A stretch of 64,000 nucleotides of DNA, taken from NCBI GenBank assembly GCA_020849765.1, contig JADLAY010000042.1:18497-82496 (forward strand), in the 5' to 3' direction. Under the pieces are notes generated by a model, which saw only the letters and a list, made by a program, of their open reading frames with translations, had not been told where the DNA came from and did not search any database. The position numbers were made by a program, and so were the translations under genes. The number at the start of each line of letters is the position of its first letter. Positions within the stretch are counted from its first letter, which is position 1. This document shows positions 49,401-57,182 of this stretch, one piece after another. This DNA is from Anaerolineae bacterium. GTDB taxonomy: Bacteria > Chloroflexota > Anaerolineae > Aggregatilineales > Phototrophicaceae.

Positions 49401-49606
49401 CTTTTCAAGTATTCTCAATCCGAAGCCTCATCCCTCGATACTCGTCACCTATCTGAGCACGGACTACCGAGCACTGAGCACCATTCCGACGACCAAGTCC
49501 TACGCGTTTGAGACAAACCCGGAGTATTATTGGCTTTGTGTTGAGGCTTCACTCCGTGACTCCGACGTCTGAATGGGTGTGACAAAGGAAAGAAGGGGGT
49601 AAGACA

Positions 49607-50167
49607 ATGCTCGACGTTATGGCTCGTAACTGGTGGATGCTGCTCATTCGTGGCGGCGTGGCGGTGCTGTTCGGCATCGCGGTCATCCTGTTTCCGGGCA
49701 TCGCGCTGCTGACGCTGGTGACGCTCTGGGGCGTGTACGCCGTGGTCGACGGCATCTTCGCCCTGATCGCAGGCATCCGTGGGCGTGAGACGAACAAACA
49801 CTGGTGGATGATGGTGCTGGAAGGCATCGTCAGCATCGCCGCCGGTATCCTGACGTTCGTGTGGCCGGCAATCACGGCGTTGATCCTGCTCGCCATCATC
49901 GCGGGCTGGGCCATCATCACCGGTATCCTGGAGATCGTGGCGGCCATCCGGCTGCGCGAGGAGATCAAGGGCGAGTTCTGGCTGGGCTTGAGCGGCCTCG
50001 CCTCGGTGATCTTCGGCGTGGTGCTGTTCCTGTTCCCTGGCACGGGCATCCTGGCGCTGCTGTGGGTGGTCGGCGTGTACGCGATCATCTTCGGCGTGTC
50101 GATCATGCTGCTGTCGTTCCGGCTCAAGAGCCATGCGGACAAGATGGCTCAGCCGACCGGCGCCTGA
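49607..50167 (+). CDS. HdeD/DUF308 family membrane protein
   Basis: 186 residues with six membrane helices in three similar pairs: NWWMLLIRGGVAVLFGIAVI, WWMMVLEGIVSIAAGILTFV and FWLGLSGLASVIFGVVLFLF each start with W-W/F-W and end with a Gly-rich helix. This threefold DUF308 pattern is typical of HdeD-like proteins, named after an E. coli acid-resistance membrane protein. The molecular role is not known. GAAAGAAGGGGG precedes the ATG. It is a single gene followed by a probable terminator. Confidence 0.92.
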   Translation: MLDVMARNWWMLLIRGGVAVLFGIAVILFPGIALLTLVTLWGVYAVVDGIFALIAGIRGRETNKHWWMMVLEGIVSIAAGILTFVWPAITALILLAIIAGWAIITGILEIVAAIRLREEIKGEFWLGLSGLASVIFGVVLFLFPGTGILALLWVVGVYAIIFGVSIMLLSFRLKSHADKMAQPTGA

Positions 50168-50193
50168 CATGCCTGTTTGATCCGAATGTGAAC

Positions 50194-50225
50194 GGCGTCG
50201 GGCGCTTGCCCGGCGCTGTTTGTTT
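50194..50225 (+). terminator. Probable terminator after the HdeD-like gene
   Basis: GCGTCGGGC and GCCCGGCGC pair with one G-T wobble around a four-base loop, followed by TGTTTGTTTTG. Confidence 0.65.
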
Positions 50226-50335
50226 TGGGTCGTGGCGCGACCTATCTTTACCGGTGCCCAAACGGCTCAAGTGCGAACCTGACGCGTGTTTGTGGGTAGA
50301 ACTGGTATGCAACACTGCACGAAAAGGCTTCTTGA

Positions 50336-51172
50336 ATGAGTAACCTGATAACTCAGCCGGCCTACGAGTCTTCGGTCAGAGACATCGCCGCGCTGATGAC
50401 CCGCGCCTTCAGCAATTACATCCGCCCTGGCATCCAGATGGATGGCCCGACTCTCTCGCGCATGATCGTGTCCGATCAGATCGACCTGAGCCTGAGCCTG
50501 ATCGCGCTGCAGGATGGCATCCCGGTCGGGCTGGCGCTGATCGCCCGGCGCGGCTGGACCAGCCGTGTCGCCACGATGGGCATCGTCCCGGAGGCGCAGG
50601 GCCAGCGCGTCGGCACCTGGCTCTTCGACCGGGTGGTCGAGGCGGCGCGCGCTCGTGAAGATCGGACGCTGACGCTCGAAGTGATCGAACAGAACGTGCA
50701 TGCGGTGCGTCTGTACGAGAAGGCGGGCATGAGGCCGATCCGGCGGCTGTACGGCTTTCGCTCCGCCGGGCTGGGTGGGGATTACGCACCGCTCGAATGC
50801 ATCGAGCCGTACGAGGTCGCACGACGGATGACGGCTCTCAGCGCGTCCGATCTGCCGTGGCAGGTGAGCGGCGAATCGCTGGCGGTGCAGGGCGCGCCGA
50901 GCCTGGGCTACCGCCTGGGCGACGCCTTCGCGCTGATCACTAACCCGGCGGCGGAGGTGATCGCTATTCGTGGGTTGGTCGTCAACCCCGGTGCACAGCG
51001 CAGCGGCCAGGCGACGCGCATCGTCTCCGCGCTGATGGCGACGCATCCCGGCAAGGCGTGGCTGGTGCCCGCCTACTGCCCGGAGGAATACGGCGAGATC
51101 TTCGTCCGCAACGGCTTCAGCTACGACACGATCAACCAGTTCCAGATGATCCTTCGCCTGCAAGAGGCGTAG
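50336..51172 (+). CDS. GNAT family acetyltransferase, two-domain
   Basis: 278 residues. The first 140 form a GNAT domain: ARRGWTSRVATMGIVPEAQG, then GQRVGTWLFDRVVEAARAR (acetyl-CoA pyrophosphate loop Q-x-x-G-x-G/W) and LEVIEQNVHAVRLYEKAGM (the N-x-x-A-x-x-L-Y-x-x-x-G-M ending). The second part, 150-278, has a degenerate copy (RGLVVNPGAQRSGQATRIVS, EEYGEIFVRNGFSYDTIN), as in two-domain GNAT proteins. The acceptor, a small molecule or protein amine, is unknown. No operon partner. ATG at 50336 with AAAGGC upstream. Confidence 0.88.
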   Translation: MSNLITQPAYESSVRDIAALMTRAFSNYIRPGIQMDGPTLSRMIVSDQIDLSLSLIALQDGIPVGLALIARRGWTSRVATMGIVPEAQGQRVGTWLFDRVVEAARAREDRTLTLEVIEQNVHAVRLYEKAGMRPIRRLYGFRSAGLGGDYAPLECIEPYEVARRMTALSASDLPWQVSGESLAVQGAPSLGYRLGDAFALITNPAAEVIAIRGLVVNPGAQRSGQATRIVSALMATHPGKAWLVPAYCPEEYGEIFVRNGFSYDTINQFQMILRLQEA

Positions 51173-51189
51173 ATCAGGCGCAAGTCTCA

Positions 51190-51213
51190 TTATATAACTT
51201 GACAGTTATATAA
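51190..51213. promoter_or_regulatory. Operator palindrome of the ArsR-type gene
   Basis: Arms TTATATAACT (51190-51199) and AGTTATATAA (51204-51213) are a perfect 10-bp inverted repeat with a four-base spacer. It covers the -35 box, so binding would block RNA polymerase, in line with self-repression by ArsR-type proteins. Confidence 0.75.
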
Positions 51214-51228
51214 CCAATGTGGTATATT
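51199..51228 (+). promoter_or_regulatory. Promoter of the ArsR/SRPBCC operon
   Basis: Perfect TTGACA at 51199-51204 and TATATT at 51223-51228 with an 18-base spacer. The ATG at 51235 lies only six bases after the -10 box, so the transcript probably starts at the initiation codon itself (leaderless). Confidence 0.7.
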
Positions 51229-51234
51229 TAGACC

Positions 51235-51567
51235 ATGACAACGACCTTCGAAGCGTTGGCCGATCCAACGCGCAGACGCATTCTTGACTTGCTCCGCGAG
51301 CGACCCCGGTTGGTCGGCGAACTGGTGGACTTGCTGGAGATCAGTCAGCCCGGCATCTCGAAGCATCTGCGGGTGCTGCGCGAGGTGGGGCTGGTGCACG
51401 TGCGTCAGGATGCCCAGCGGCGCTGGTACGAACTGCGTCTGGAGCCGCTGGCCGAGGTCGAGGGATGGCTGCAGCCTTACCGCCACATGTGGGAAGAACG
51501 CTACGAACGCCTGGACGAACTGCTCGACGAACTGCAAGAGAAGGAGAACAAGCATGACGAGCCTTAA
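51235..51567 (+). CDS. ArsR family transcriptional regulator
   Basis: 110 residues with one winged helix: FEALADPTRRRILDLLRERP, LVGELVDLLEISQPGISKHL (recognition helix) and VLREVGLVHVRQDAQRRWYE, then LEPLAEVEGWLQPYRHMWEE. No metal-binding Cys/His cluster such as CxC is present, so the signal is probably not a heavy metal; regulators of this SdpR-like type next to SRPBCC genes usually act with them. The gene overlaps the SRPBCC gene by 14 bases. A perfect palindrome covers its promoter. Confidence 0.93.
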   Translation: MTTTFEALADPTRRRILDLLRERPRLVGELVDLLEISQPGISKHLRVLREVGLVHVRQDAQRRWYELRLEPLAEVEGWLQPYRHMWEERYERLDELLDELQEKENKHDEP

Positions 51568-52024
51568 CCTGGTCGCGGAGCCGGGGATGCACTCGATTGT
51601 CCTGACGCGCGAATTCAACGCGCCGCGGGAAGTCGTGTTCAAGGCATTCACCGACGCGACGCTCGTCCCGAAATGGTGGGGGCCGCGTTACCTGACGACG
51701 AAGGTCGACGCGATGGACGTCAAGTTCGGCGGCGTCTGGCGCTACGTCCAGCGTGATGCCGACGGCAACGAGTATGCCTTCCGCGGCGTCTATCACCAGA
51801 TTACCGCGCCGGAACGGCTGGTCTTCACCTTCGAATTCGAAGGCATGCCGGGCCACGTGCTGCTGGAGACGGTCATGCTCGAAGACCGCGGCGACAAGAC
51901 GCTGGTGACGGATACGTCCATCTTCCAGTCCATCGAAGATCGCGACGGCATGATCGCATCCGGCATGGAGGGCGGTGCGGCCGATAGCTGGGATCGCTTC
52001 GCCGAGCTGCTGGCGACACTGTAA
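51554..52024 (+). CDS. SRPBCC/AHSA1 domain protein
   Basis: 156 residues forming one START-like (AHSA1) hydrophobic-pocket domain: IVLTREFNAPREVVFKAFTD, LVPKWWGPRYLTTKVDAMDV, KFGGVWRYVQRDADGNEYAF and GVYHQITAPERLVFTFEFEG. Proteins of this kind bind lipids or aromatic ligands and are often co-encoded with ArsR-type regulators. The ATG lies inside the ArsR gene (overlap 14 bases) and follows AGAAGGAGAACAAGC, so translation is coupled. The ligand is unknown; together the pair may be a ligand-sensing unit. Confidence 0.92.
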   Translation: MTSLNLVAEPGMHSIVLTREFNAPREVVFKAFTDATLVPKWWGPRYLTTKVDAMDVKFGGVWRYVQRDADGNEYAFRGVYHQITAPERLVFTFEFEGMPGHVLLETVMLEDRGDKTLVTDTSIFQSIEDRDGMIASGMEGGAADSWDRFAELLATL

Positions 52025-52029
52025 TTCAT

Positions 52030-52061
52030 GGTCTCCGGCGACTTGAGCGCCGCCGGAGACC
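52030..52061. other. Hairpin after the ArsR/SRPBCC operon
   Basis: GGTCTCCGGCG and CGCCGGAGACC form a perfect 11-bp stem with a 10-base loop. There is no T-tract, so termination is uncertain; it may protect the 3' end of the transcript. Confidence 0.55.
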
Positions 52062-52225
52062 CGCTCGCTTCACGGGGGCAGCCGGTGGGTTGCCCGATGA
52101 AATCCCCGCCGATAGTGTCTCTCGCAGAGTCTCATGTTGTGCGGCAACTCCCAGGTATAGGATAAGAGAGGACGACACGACGCCCGACCGGCCACGGTCC
52201 ATCGAGCGAGAGAACCGATGTCTCA

Positions 52226-53440
52226 ATGACTCAGACAACCCTACATGCAGACGACGCGGCGCCCAACATGCGTTTGCATTTGAGCGTCTGGCTGCCACCG
52301 CTGGCGCTGGCCGCCGTCCTGATCCTGCTCATGACGCCGATCTTCACGATTGAGACGACCGAGATGTGGGATCACGGCTGGCACATCAACTTCGCCGAGC
52401 AGTGGTATATCTACGGGCAGATGCCGGAAGTCATCCCGCACTTCGGCTATCACCTGCTGCTGATGACGTTGAAGGACATCTTTCGCGGGTTGTCGTTCAG
52501 TCAGCTGGCGATTGGCGTCATGGTCGCCTCGTTCGTCGGCACCAGCTTCATCACCTACCGCTATCTGCTGGCTGAGGGGTGGGGGATGTCGAACCTGCGC
52601 CGCTGGCAGGCCGCCGGATTGAGCCTCGCGCTGCACATGGTCGCGCCAATGTTCTTGCTGACGCTGTTCAACAAGAACATCTACTTCGGCTACATCACGC
52701 CGCATACCTATCACAACCCGACCTCGATCCTGCTCAAGCCGCTGGCGCTGATCCTGTTCCTGATCGGCGTGCGCGGCGTGACGCGCGCCGAGTCGCCCCT
52801 CTGGCTGATGCCACTGACGTTCATCCTCAGCGTCACGGCGGTCACGGTCAAGCCGAATTACGCCCTCTGCCTGCTGCCCGCCGTCACGCTGATCATGCTC
52901 GTGCGCTTGGCGCGACGCCAGCCGATCGACGGCGCGCTGGTCTTCCTGGGCCTGCTCGCCCCGGCGGCGATCACGCTGGGCACGCAGATGACGCTGCTGA
53001 CTGCCGAGCGGGGCAATCTCGTCTTCGCGCCGCTGGAAGCGCTGACGATTCACGACGAGGCGCTGCTCGGCATTGTGATCAAGCTGCCGCTGTCGCTCGT
53101 GTTCCCGCTGGCCGTCGCCGCCATGACCTGGCGCTCGTCGAAGCATGACCCCGCCTTCCAGATTGCCTGGCTCGGCCTCGGCTTTGGGCTCGTGCAGTTC
53201 TATCTGTTCAACGAGACGAAGGACGTTGGCGGTGGTAACTTCTGGTGGGGCGCTCAGATCGCATTGTTCATCCTGTTCATCGTCTCGGCGCGCATCGCCT
53301 GGCGGGCGTCACTCAGCCAGGATCAGCGCGGTTGGTTGTGGGGCATCCTGGCGCTGCACGTGGTCTGCGGCGTCATCTGGTGGGGCCAGCACATGCTGGA
53401 ATTTCAGTACGGCGTCGGCATCATGCGGCTGTGGTGGTGA
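52226..53440 (+). CDS. Polytopic membrane protein of unknown function, glycosyltransferase-like layout
   Basis: 404 residues with about 9-10 membrane helices. The first outer loop after helix 1 contains acidic and aromatic residues (ETTEMWDHGWHINFAEQWYI), then YITPHTYHNPTSILLKPLAL and TVKPNYALCLLPAVTLIMLV. Acidic residues in the first loop and long hydrophobic helices recall GT-C-type membrane glycosyltransferases, but no definite motif (such as DxD) is seen, so this is tentative. The gene stands alone between the ArsR operon and the Mrp gene. The ATG at 52226 is preceded by a weak site; function is unknown. Confidence 0.75.
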   Translation: MTQTTLHADDAAPNMRLHLSVWLPPLALAAVLILLMTPIFTIETTEMWDHGWHINFAEQWYIYGQMPEVIPHFGYHLLLMTLKDIFRGLSFSQLAIGVMVASFVGTSFITYRYLLAEGWGMSNLRRWQAAGLSLALHMVAPMFLLTLFNKNIYFGYITPHTYHNPTSILLKPLALILFLIGVRGVTRAESPLWLMPLTFILSVTAVTVKPNYALCLLPAVTLIMLVRLARRQPIDGALVFLGLLAPAAITLGTQMTLLTAERGNLVFAPLEALTIHDEALLGIVIKLPLSLVFPLAVAAMTWRSSKHDPAFQIAWLGLGFGLVQFYLFNETKDVGGGNFWWGAQIALFILFIVSARIAWRASLSQDQRGWLWGILALHVVCGVIWWGQHMLEFQYGVGIMRLWW

Positions 53441-53466
53441 GGGCGGTAAATTTTGCTCATATGCAC

Positions 53467-53472
53467 TATAAT
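53467..53472 (+). promoter_or_regulatory. -10 box of the Mrp-type gene
   Basis: Perfect TATAAT in an AT-rich patch, 78 bases before the ATG; no clear -35. Confidence 0.45.
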
Positions 53473-53550
53473 TATTGCATGTTTTGCCATTGACGTGACG
53501 CTGCCCATCTCCCACACGGACGGCGGCAGCCGAGATTAAGGAACCCACGC

Positions 53551-54603
53551 ATGAGTCAGATTAATGAGCAGGTGATGGCGGCCTTGAGCACGGTGATCGA
53601 GCCGGAGCTTCATCGCGACATCGTCTCGCTGAACATGGTTCGCGATTTGTCGGTCGAGGATGGCACGGCGAAGTTCACGCTGATGCTGACGACCCCGGCC
53701 TGCCCGCTCAAGGACGTCTTCCAGTCGAGCTGCGAGGCGGCGCTGGTCGGCAAGGTGCCGGGCATCAATGCCGTCGCGATCAAGTGGGATTCGCAGGTGC
53801 CGACGGACAAGCGCATGTTCGGGCGGCTCGACGTGCCGATCCGCAGCATCGTCGCCATCGCCAGCGGCAAGGGCGGCGTCGGCAAGAGCACCGTCTCGAC
53901 CAATCTGGCTGTGGCCCTGGCGGAGGCGGGCGCGCGCGTCGGCCTGATCGACGCCGACATCCTCAACCCGAATCTGCCGATGATGACCGGCCTCGGTTAT
54001 GGCCGCCCGCGCGTGGTCGAGAACAAGATGATCCCGATTGAGGCGTACGGCGTCAAAGTCATGAGCACCGGCTTCCTCAGCGATCCGAGCAAGCCGCTGA
54101 TCCTGCGCGGCCCGATGCTGCACAGCGCGATCCGCCAGTTCTTCGTCGATGTCGACTGGGGCGAACTCGACTACATGGTCGTCGATCTGCCGCCTGGGAC
54201 GGGCGACGCGCCGCTCTCGTTGGCGCAGTCGTTCCCGCTGACGGGCGCCGTGATCGTCACGCAGCCGCAGGATGTCGCCGTCAGCGACGCGCTGCGCAGC
54301 GCCGCCATGTTCGACACGTTGAACGTGCCCGTGCTCGGCATCATCGAGAACATGTCCGGCGATTTCTTCGGTGAAGGCGGCGGCGAAACGCTGGCCGAGC
54401 AGTTGAAGGTCCCGTTCCTGGGCCGCGTGCCGCTCGACGCTGAGGTGCGCAAGGGCGGCGACTATGGCCGTCCGATCGTCGCCTTCCAGCCGGAGGGCGC
54501 CGCGGGGCAGGCGTTCCTGTCGGTGGCGCAGCAGGTGGCCGCGCGCGTGAGCGTCGCTCTGCTGCAGACGGCGGATGTCATCCCGCTCAACGTGATCGGG
54601 TAG
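53551..54603 (+). CDS. Mrp/NBP35-type Fe-S cluster carrier ATPase
   Basis: 350 residues. Residues 5-85 are a MIP18/DUF59 domain (VIEPELHRDIVSLNMVRDLS, LTTPACPLKDVFQSSCE); 105-340 are the P-loop ATPase with the deviant Walker A ASGKGGVGKSTVSTNLAVAL, then LIDADILNPNLPMM and VVDLPPGTGDAPLSLAQSFP. Mrp proteins bind a 4Fe-4S cluster between subunits and pass it to target enzymes. The usual CxxC after the E-N-M-S motif is absent here (IENMSGDFFGEGGGETLAEQ), a variant also known in the family. The Cys of TPACPLKD in the N-terminal domain could take part instead. It may serve the many Fe-S proteins in the window. Confidence 0.93.
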   Translation: MSQINEQVMAALSTVIEPELHRDIVSLNMVRDLSVEDGTAKFTLMLTTPACPLKDVFQSSCEAALVGKVPGINAVAIKWDSQVPTDKRMFGRLDVPIRSIVAIASGKGGVGKSTVSTNLAVALAEAGARVGLIDADILNPNLPMMTGLGYGRPRVVENKMIPIEAYGVKVMSTGFLSDPSKPLILRGPMLHSAIRQFFVDVDWGELDYMVVDLPPGTGDAPLSLAQSFPLTGAVIVTQPQDVAVSDALRSAAMFDTLNVPVLGIIENMSGDFFGEGGGETLAEQLKVPFLGRVPLDAEVRKGGDYGRPIVAFQPEGAAGQAFLSVAQQVAARVSVALLQTADVIPLNVIG

Positions 54604-54605
54604 GA

Positions 54606-54700
54606 ACGGGGGAATGGGTGCTCGGTACTCGGTGCTCAGAATAGGTGATGAGTAACGAGTAATTAGGGATGAGTGTTCCGGGTTCTGGGTACTGGGTTCG
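54606..54700. repeat. Family E intergenic repeat
   Basis: GGGTGCTCGGTACTCGGTGC, TCAGAATAGGTGATGAGTAA and CGGGTTCTGGGTACTGGG: the same word set as at 63830-64000. Confidence 0.65.
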
Positions 54701-54762
54701 GGAGACGGGGATCGTCGTGAACGACGCCAATCTATTGCGATGAGTGGCTACCCCGCATTTCT

Positions 54763-54786
54763 GTAGGGACAGGGCGAGCCCTGTCC
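54763..54786. repeat. Family B variant palindrome
   Basis: GTAGGGACAGGGC followed by GA and GCCCTGTCC: the shared GTAGGGAC start with a different palindromic centre from the other copies. Confidence 0.65.
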
Positions 54787-54851
54787 GTCTCCTTGGTTTT
54801 CGCGAGCCGACCGGCCTAAGTCGTCGGCGGGTACTTGATGATTGACATCAT

Positions 54852-54886
54852 AAGGGGGAAGGTCACTGCAAAAGACCTTCCCCCTT
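54852..54886. terminator. Bidirectional terminator-like hairpin between convergent genes
   Basis: AAGGGGGAAGGTC and GACCTTCCCCCTT form a perfect 13-bp stem with a nine-base loop, between the ends of the plus-strand Mrp gene and the minus-strand gene at 54942. The T-tract is short on both strands. Confidence 0.65.
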
Positions 54887-54941
54887 TGTGTACTTTGCGA
54901 TTTTGAGGTTCAAACCAATTCACCTCTGTGCCGTGCTCTCT

Positions 54942-55235
54942 TCATTCCTCCGCGAACAGGCGCGCGAAGCCGGGGTAGGGCGCGAGCGGGATCACGTCGA
55001 AGGTGATCAGCCCGGCCTGTACGAGCGGCATCTCGCTGAGGATGCGCCGGGCTTCGTCGACGTCGGCGCATTCGAGCATGAGCACCGCTGTATGTTGATC
55101 GGCATCGAAGTAGATCTCACGGAGGATGCCCGCCTGCTGTAGCTCCCAGACGCGCGCCGCCTCCGCCCGCAGGTGCGGCATGCAGGCGTCCGGCGCCAGG
55201 CCGGGCTGCTCGCGTTCGAGCGCCAGGATCTGCAT
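54942..55235 (-). CDS. Muconolactone-isomerase-like dimeric alpha/beta-barrel protein
   Basis: 97 residues: a compact ferredoxin-like fold with VWELQQAGILREIYFDADQH, TAVLMLECADVDEARRILSE and MPLVQAGLITFDVIPLAPYP. The segments W-x-L-x-x-A-G-I-x-R-E and L-P/M-P-L-V-x-A-G-x-I/L are those of muconolactone isomerase-like and YCII-like small proteins, which form dimers. In most genomes such proteins are orphans with unknown substrate. It is followed after two bases by the next upstream membrane gene, so the two form a small operon. Confidence 0.8.
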   Translation of the reverse strand: MQILALEREQPGLAPDACMPHLRAEAARVWELQQAGILREIYFDADQHTAVLMLECADVDEARRILSEMPLVQAGLITFDVIPLAPYPGFARLFAEE

Positions 55236-55237
55236 CG

Positions 55238-55519
55238 TCAGTCGTCCAGGCCGAGGACTTGAATCGTCTCGTCGGCGCTTCTGGTGCGGTTGTAGCGCCC
55301 GATGAAGAGCCAGAAGGCGAACGTCAGGAGGACAGCCAGCACCAGCGCCAGCAGCGCCTCGCGCCCCGCGTTGCGATAGTTGACGTAGTTGTAAGTGAAG
55401 ATCAGCGCCGGGATCAGCGGCAGAATCGCGATCACGCGCTTCTTCGGGTCGATGCGCTGGAGGATCAGCAGCACGAACACGAACAGCACGAAGAGCAGCA
55501 GGAAAATGCTCCAGTTCAT
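55238..55519 (-). CDS. Small three-helix membrane protein, unknown function
   Basis: 93 residues from the Met of MNWSIFLLLFVLFVFVLLIL; a frame start seven codons earlier is possible. Three hydrophobic stretches: that N-terminal helix, KRVIAILPLIPALIFTYNYV and EALLALVLAVLLTFAFWLFI, with a short polar C-terminal tail. No family was recognised. Stop codon lies two bases before the start of the downstream muconolactone-isomerase-like gene, so both are co-transcribed. Confidence 0.65.
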   Translation of the reverse strand: MNWSIFLLLFVLFVFVLLILQRIDPKKRVIAILPLIPALIFTYNYVNYRNAGREALLALVLAVLLTFAFWLFIGRYNRTRSADETIQVLGLDD

Positions 55520-55590
55520 TCCATTACACCTCAACCTCATGGCCCTGGAAACACGAAGCTGATTTTAGCACATTGGGGCGGAACCGATAA

Positions 55591-55619
55591 CCGGTACTGG
55601 GTTCTGAGTTCTGGATCAG
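55591..55619. repeat. Short family E segment
   Basis: GGTACTGGGTTCTGAGTTCTGG, resembling GGTTCTGGGTACTGGG at 54680. Confidence 0.4.
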
Positions 55620-55697
55620 TTTGGATGTGCAGATGGATTACAAAGAGGGGCACGATCATCGTGCCCCAGAAGAAACGCATTCGGCGAGCAGCAGTGG

Positions 55698-56576
55698 CTA
55701 CTTGCCGCCCTTGACGAAATCGCCCATCCCGGCGTGGAAGACGAGCAGATACTGACCCTGCGACCCTTCGTAGCTGGACATGAGGAACGACAGGAAGTTC
55801 TCATCCGGATCGTCACTCAGTGCCAGATCGGTCAGGTCGAAGCTCAGGTAGGAGTCGTACTGCCAGCCCGGCAGGGTGCCCGAATTGATGGTGACGCTGT
55901 AGTCACTCAAATCGACGCTGGTGCCCCAGCACAGGTCGGTCCCGGCATCGTCGCAATAGATGTCGTTGCCGCTGTCGTCGGTTCTGATGTTCAGATCCGC
56001 ATCGACCAGGCTGATGATCGGGTCGACATTCGACTGCCCACGCGTGATCATGTAGACGTCGAGCGGCACACCCGAATTGGTCATCGTCGGCGACAGGCGC
56101 ACGGAGAAGGGATCGCCTGCGTTATCGGCCGCCGTGACACCCATGCCTTCCAGGATGAGCAGGAACTCGCCGTACTGATCGCCGTAGCCGCCGACCACCA
56201 GCGAGATATCCTGGAAGCCACTGCTCGAATCGTGGTTGAAGGTGAGCTGCGAACTCAGATTGGACGCGGGGACCACGCCTGTCGTGGGTAGATCCGCGGA
56301 GTACCGGCTGGCCTCGGATGCGTCGTCATTGCACAACCCATCGCCGCCTTCGCCTAGCACTGCCAGCACCGGGTCGAACCCATTGATACCGACCGCCGTC
56401 GCCGTGTAGTCATAGCCCGCCCGCATGCTGACAACCTGGAACTCGATCCCGTTGGTAAAGCTCGTGCCGTTATCGCAGTTGACGGTGAACTCACCGACTT
56501 CCTGCGCCTGAACGGCCACACTGCTGAAAACCAGCAATAAAGCTGCCAATGCAAATAAAACCACCATTCGCTTCAT
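55698..56576 (-). CDS. Secreted protein of unknown function
   Basis: 292 residues from the ATG at 56574-56576, which has GGAGGA upstream; a frame start 15 codons earlier is not needed. A signal peptide (VVLFALAALLLVFSSVAVQA) is followed by two beta-rich halves: ISLVVGGYGDQYGEFLLILE at about 135-155 and FLSFLMSSYEGSQGQYLLVF near the end look like related strands, so the protein may be an internal duplication of a PPC-like (pre-peptidase C-terminal) module, whose common end is Y-x-L-x-V/I. Asp-rich segments (CNDDASEAS, TDDSGNDIYCDDAGTD) could bind calcium. No catalytic motif or anchor. Confidence 0.7.
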   Translation of the reverse strand: MKRMVVLFALAALLLVFSSVAVQAQEVGEFTVNCDNGTSFTNGIEFQVVSMRAGYDYTATAVGINGFDPVLAVLGEGGDGLCNDDASEASRYSADLPTTGVVPASNLSSQLTFNHDSSSGFQDISLVVGGYGDQYGEFLLILEGMGVTAADNAGDPFSVRLSPTMTNSGVPLDVYMITRGQSNVDPIISLVDADLNIRTDDSGNDIYCDDAGTDLCWGTSVDLSDYSVTINSGTLPGWQYDSYLSFDLTDLALSDDPDENFLSFLMSSYEGSQGQYLLVFHAGMGDFVKGGK

Positions 56577-57182
56577 GAAACGGATCCTCCGATGGATGAA
56601 CAAAGCGAAAGCTTCTGCCAATTTCTATTAAGGGGGAGGTTATTCCGCTTGTCAAGTCAGGACGTCTTTATCATCGCGGTGGAGGATGGGGGCAAGGGTG
56701 TTCGTTGGATCAAAACGAGCGATTCATTAGCGTGTCAGACCGCGAGTTGGCTACCTACGCCCTCACCAGTTGGGCAGGGCGAAGGCGATGCGTCTTGTGC
56801 TTCCAGGGGGATGTCCGTGCAGGCTCATGTGAAGAGAGTGGTTAGAGGATACTCTGGCGAACAGTCCGTGCGCCGTATAGTCAATCTGTCCGGTGGCAGA
56901 ATTCAATGCTGCTCTTGGGCACGGACATACACCGGGAACTTACTAGGAAATCATAACATGATTGAGTCCTTGAGCTAATCTTCAATGACTAATAACATGC
57001 TAGTTAAATGATTACCCTCATGTGTGATTGGGCATTCAAGCCCATACTATTGAGCCACTACTCCATTCATGCGACTTCAATTTGGGGAAGGATGTCGCAG
57101 AAAACCTACGAATCAATCCAATCTATTCGGAGTAGGTTGTCTACTTCTTCAACGTTATATTACTTGGTGAGGGATAAGTCTG
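56577..57182. other. 606-base AT-rich spacer
   Basis: Lower in GC than the rest of the window, like the following gene. No credible gene: the open frames here have no ribosome site or family signal. No clear promoter box pair was found; GAGGGATAAG lies before the ATG at 57183. Confidence 0.5.

Larger units (their letters stand above)
49247..49606. other. 360-base spacer: terminator and repeats
   Basis: Contains the terminator at 49281-49315, a short inverted family C relative (49331-49400) and an inverted family E segment (49426-49487: CGATACTCGTCACCTATCTG, GAGCACTGAGCACC). No gene is seen. Confidence 0.6.
54604..54941. other. 338-base spacer: repeats and a strong hairpin
   Basis: Holds family E text at 54606-54700, a family B variant at 54763-54786 and the hairpin at 54852-54886. 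No gene is seen. Confidence 0.6.
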
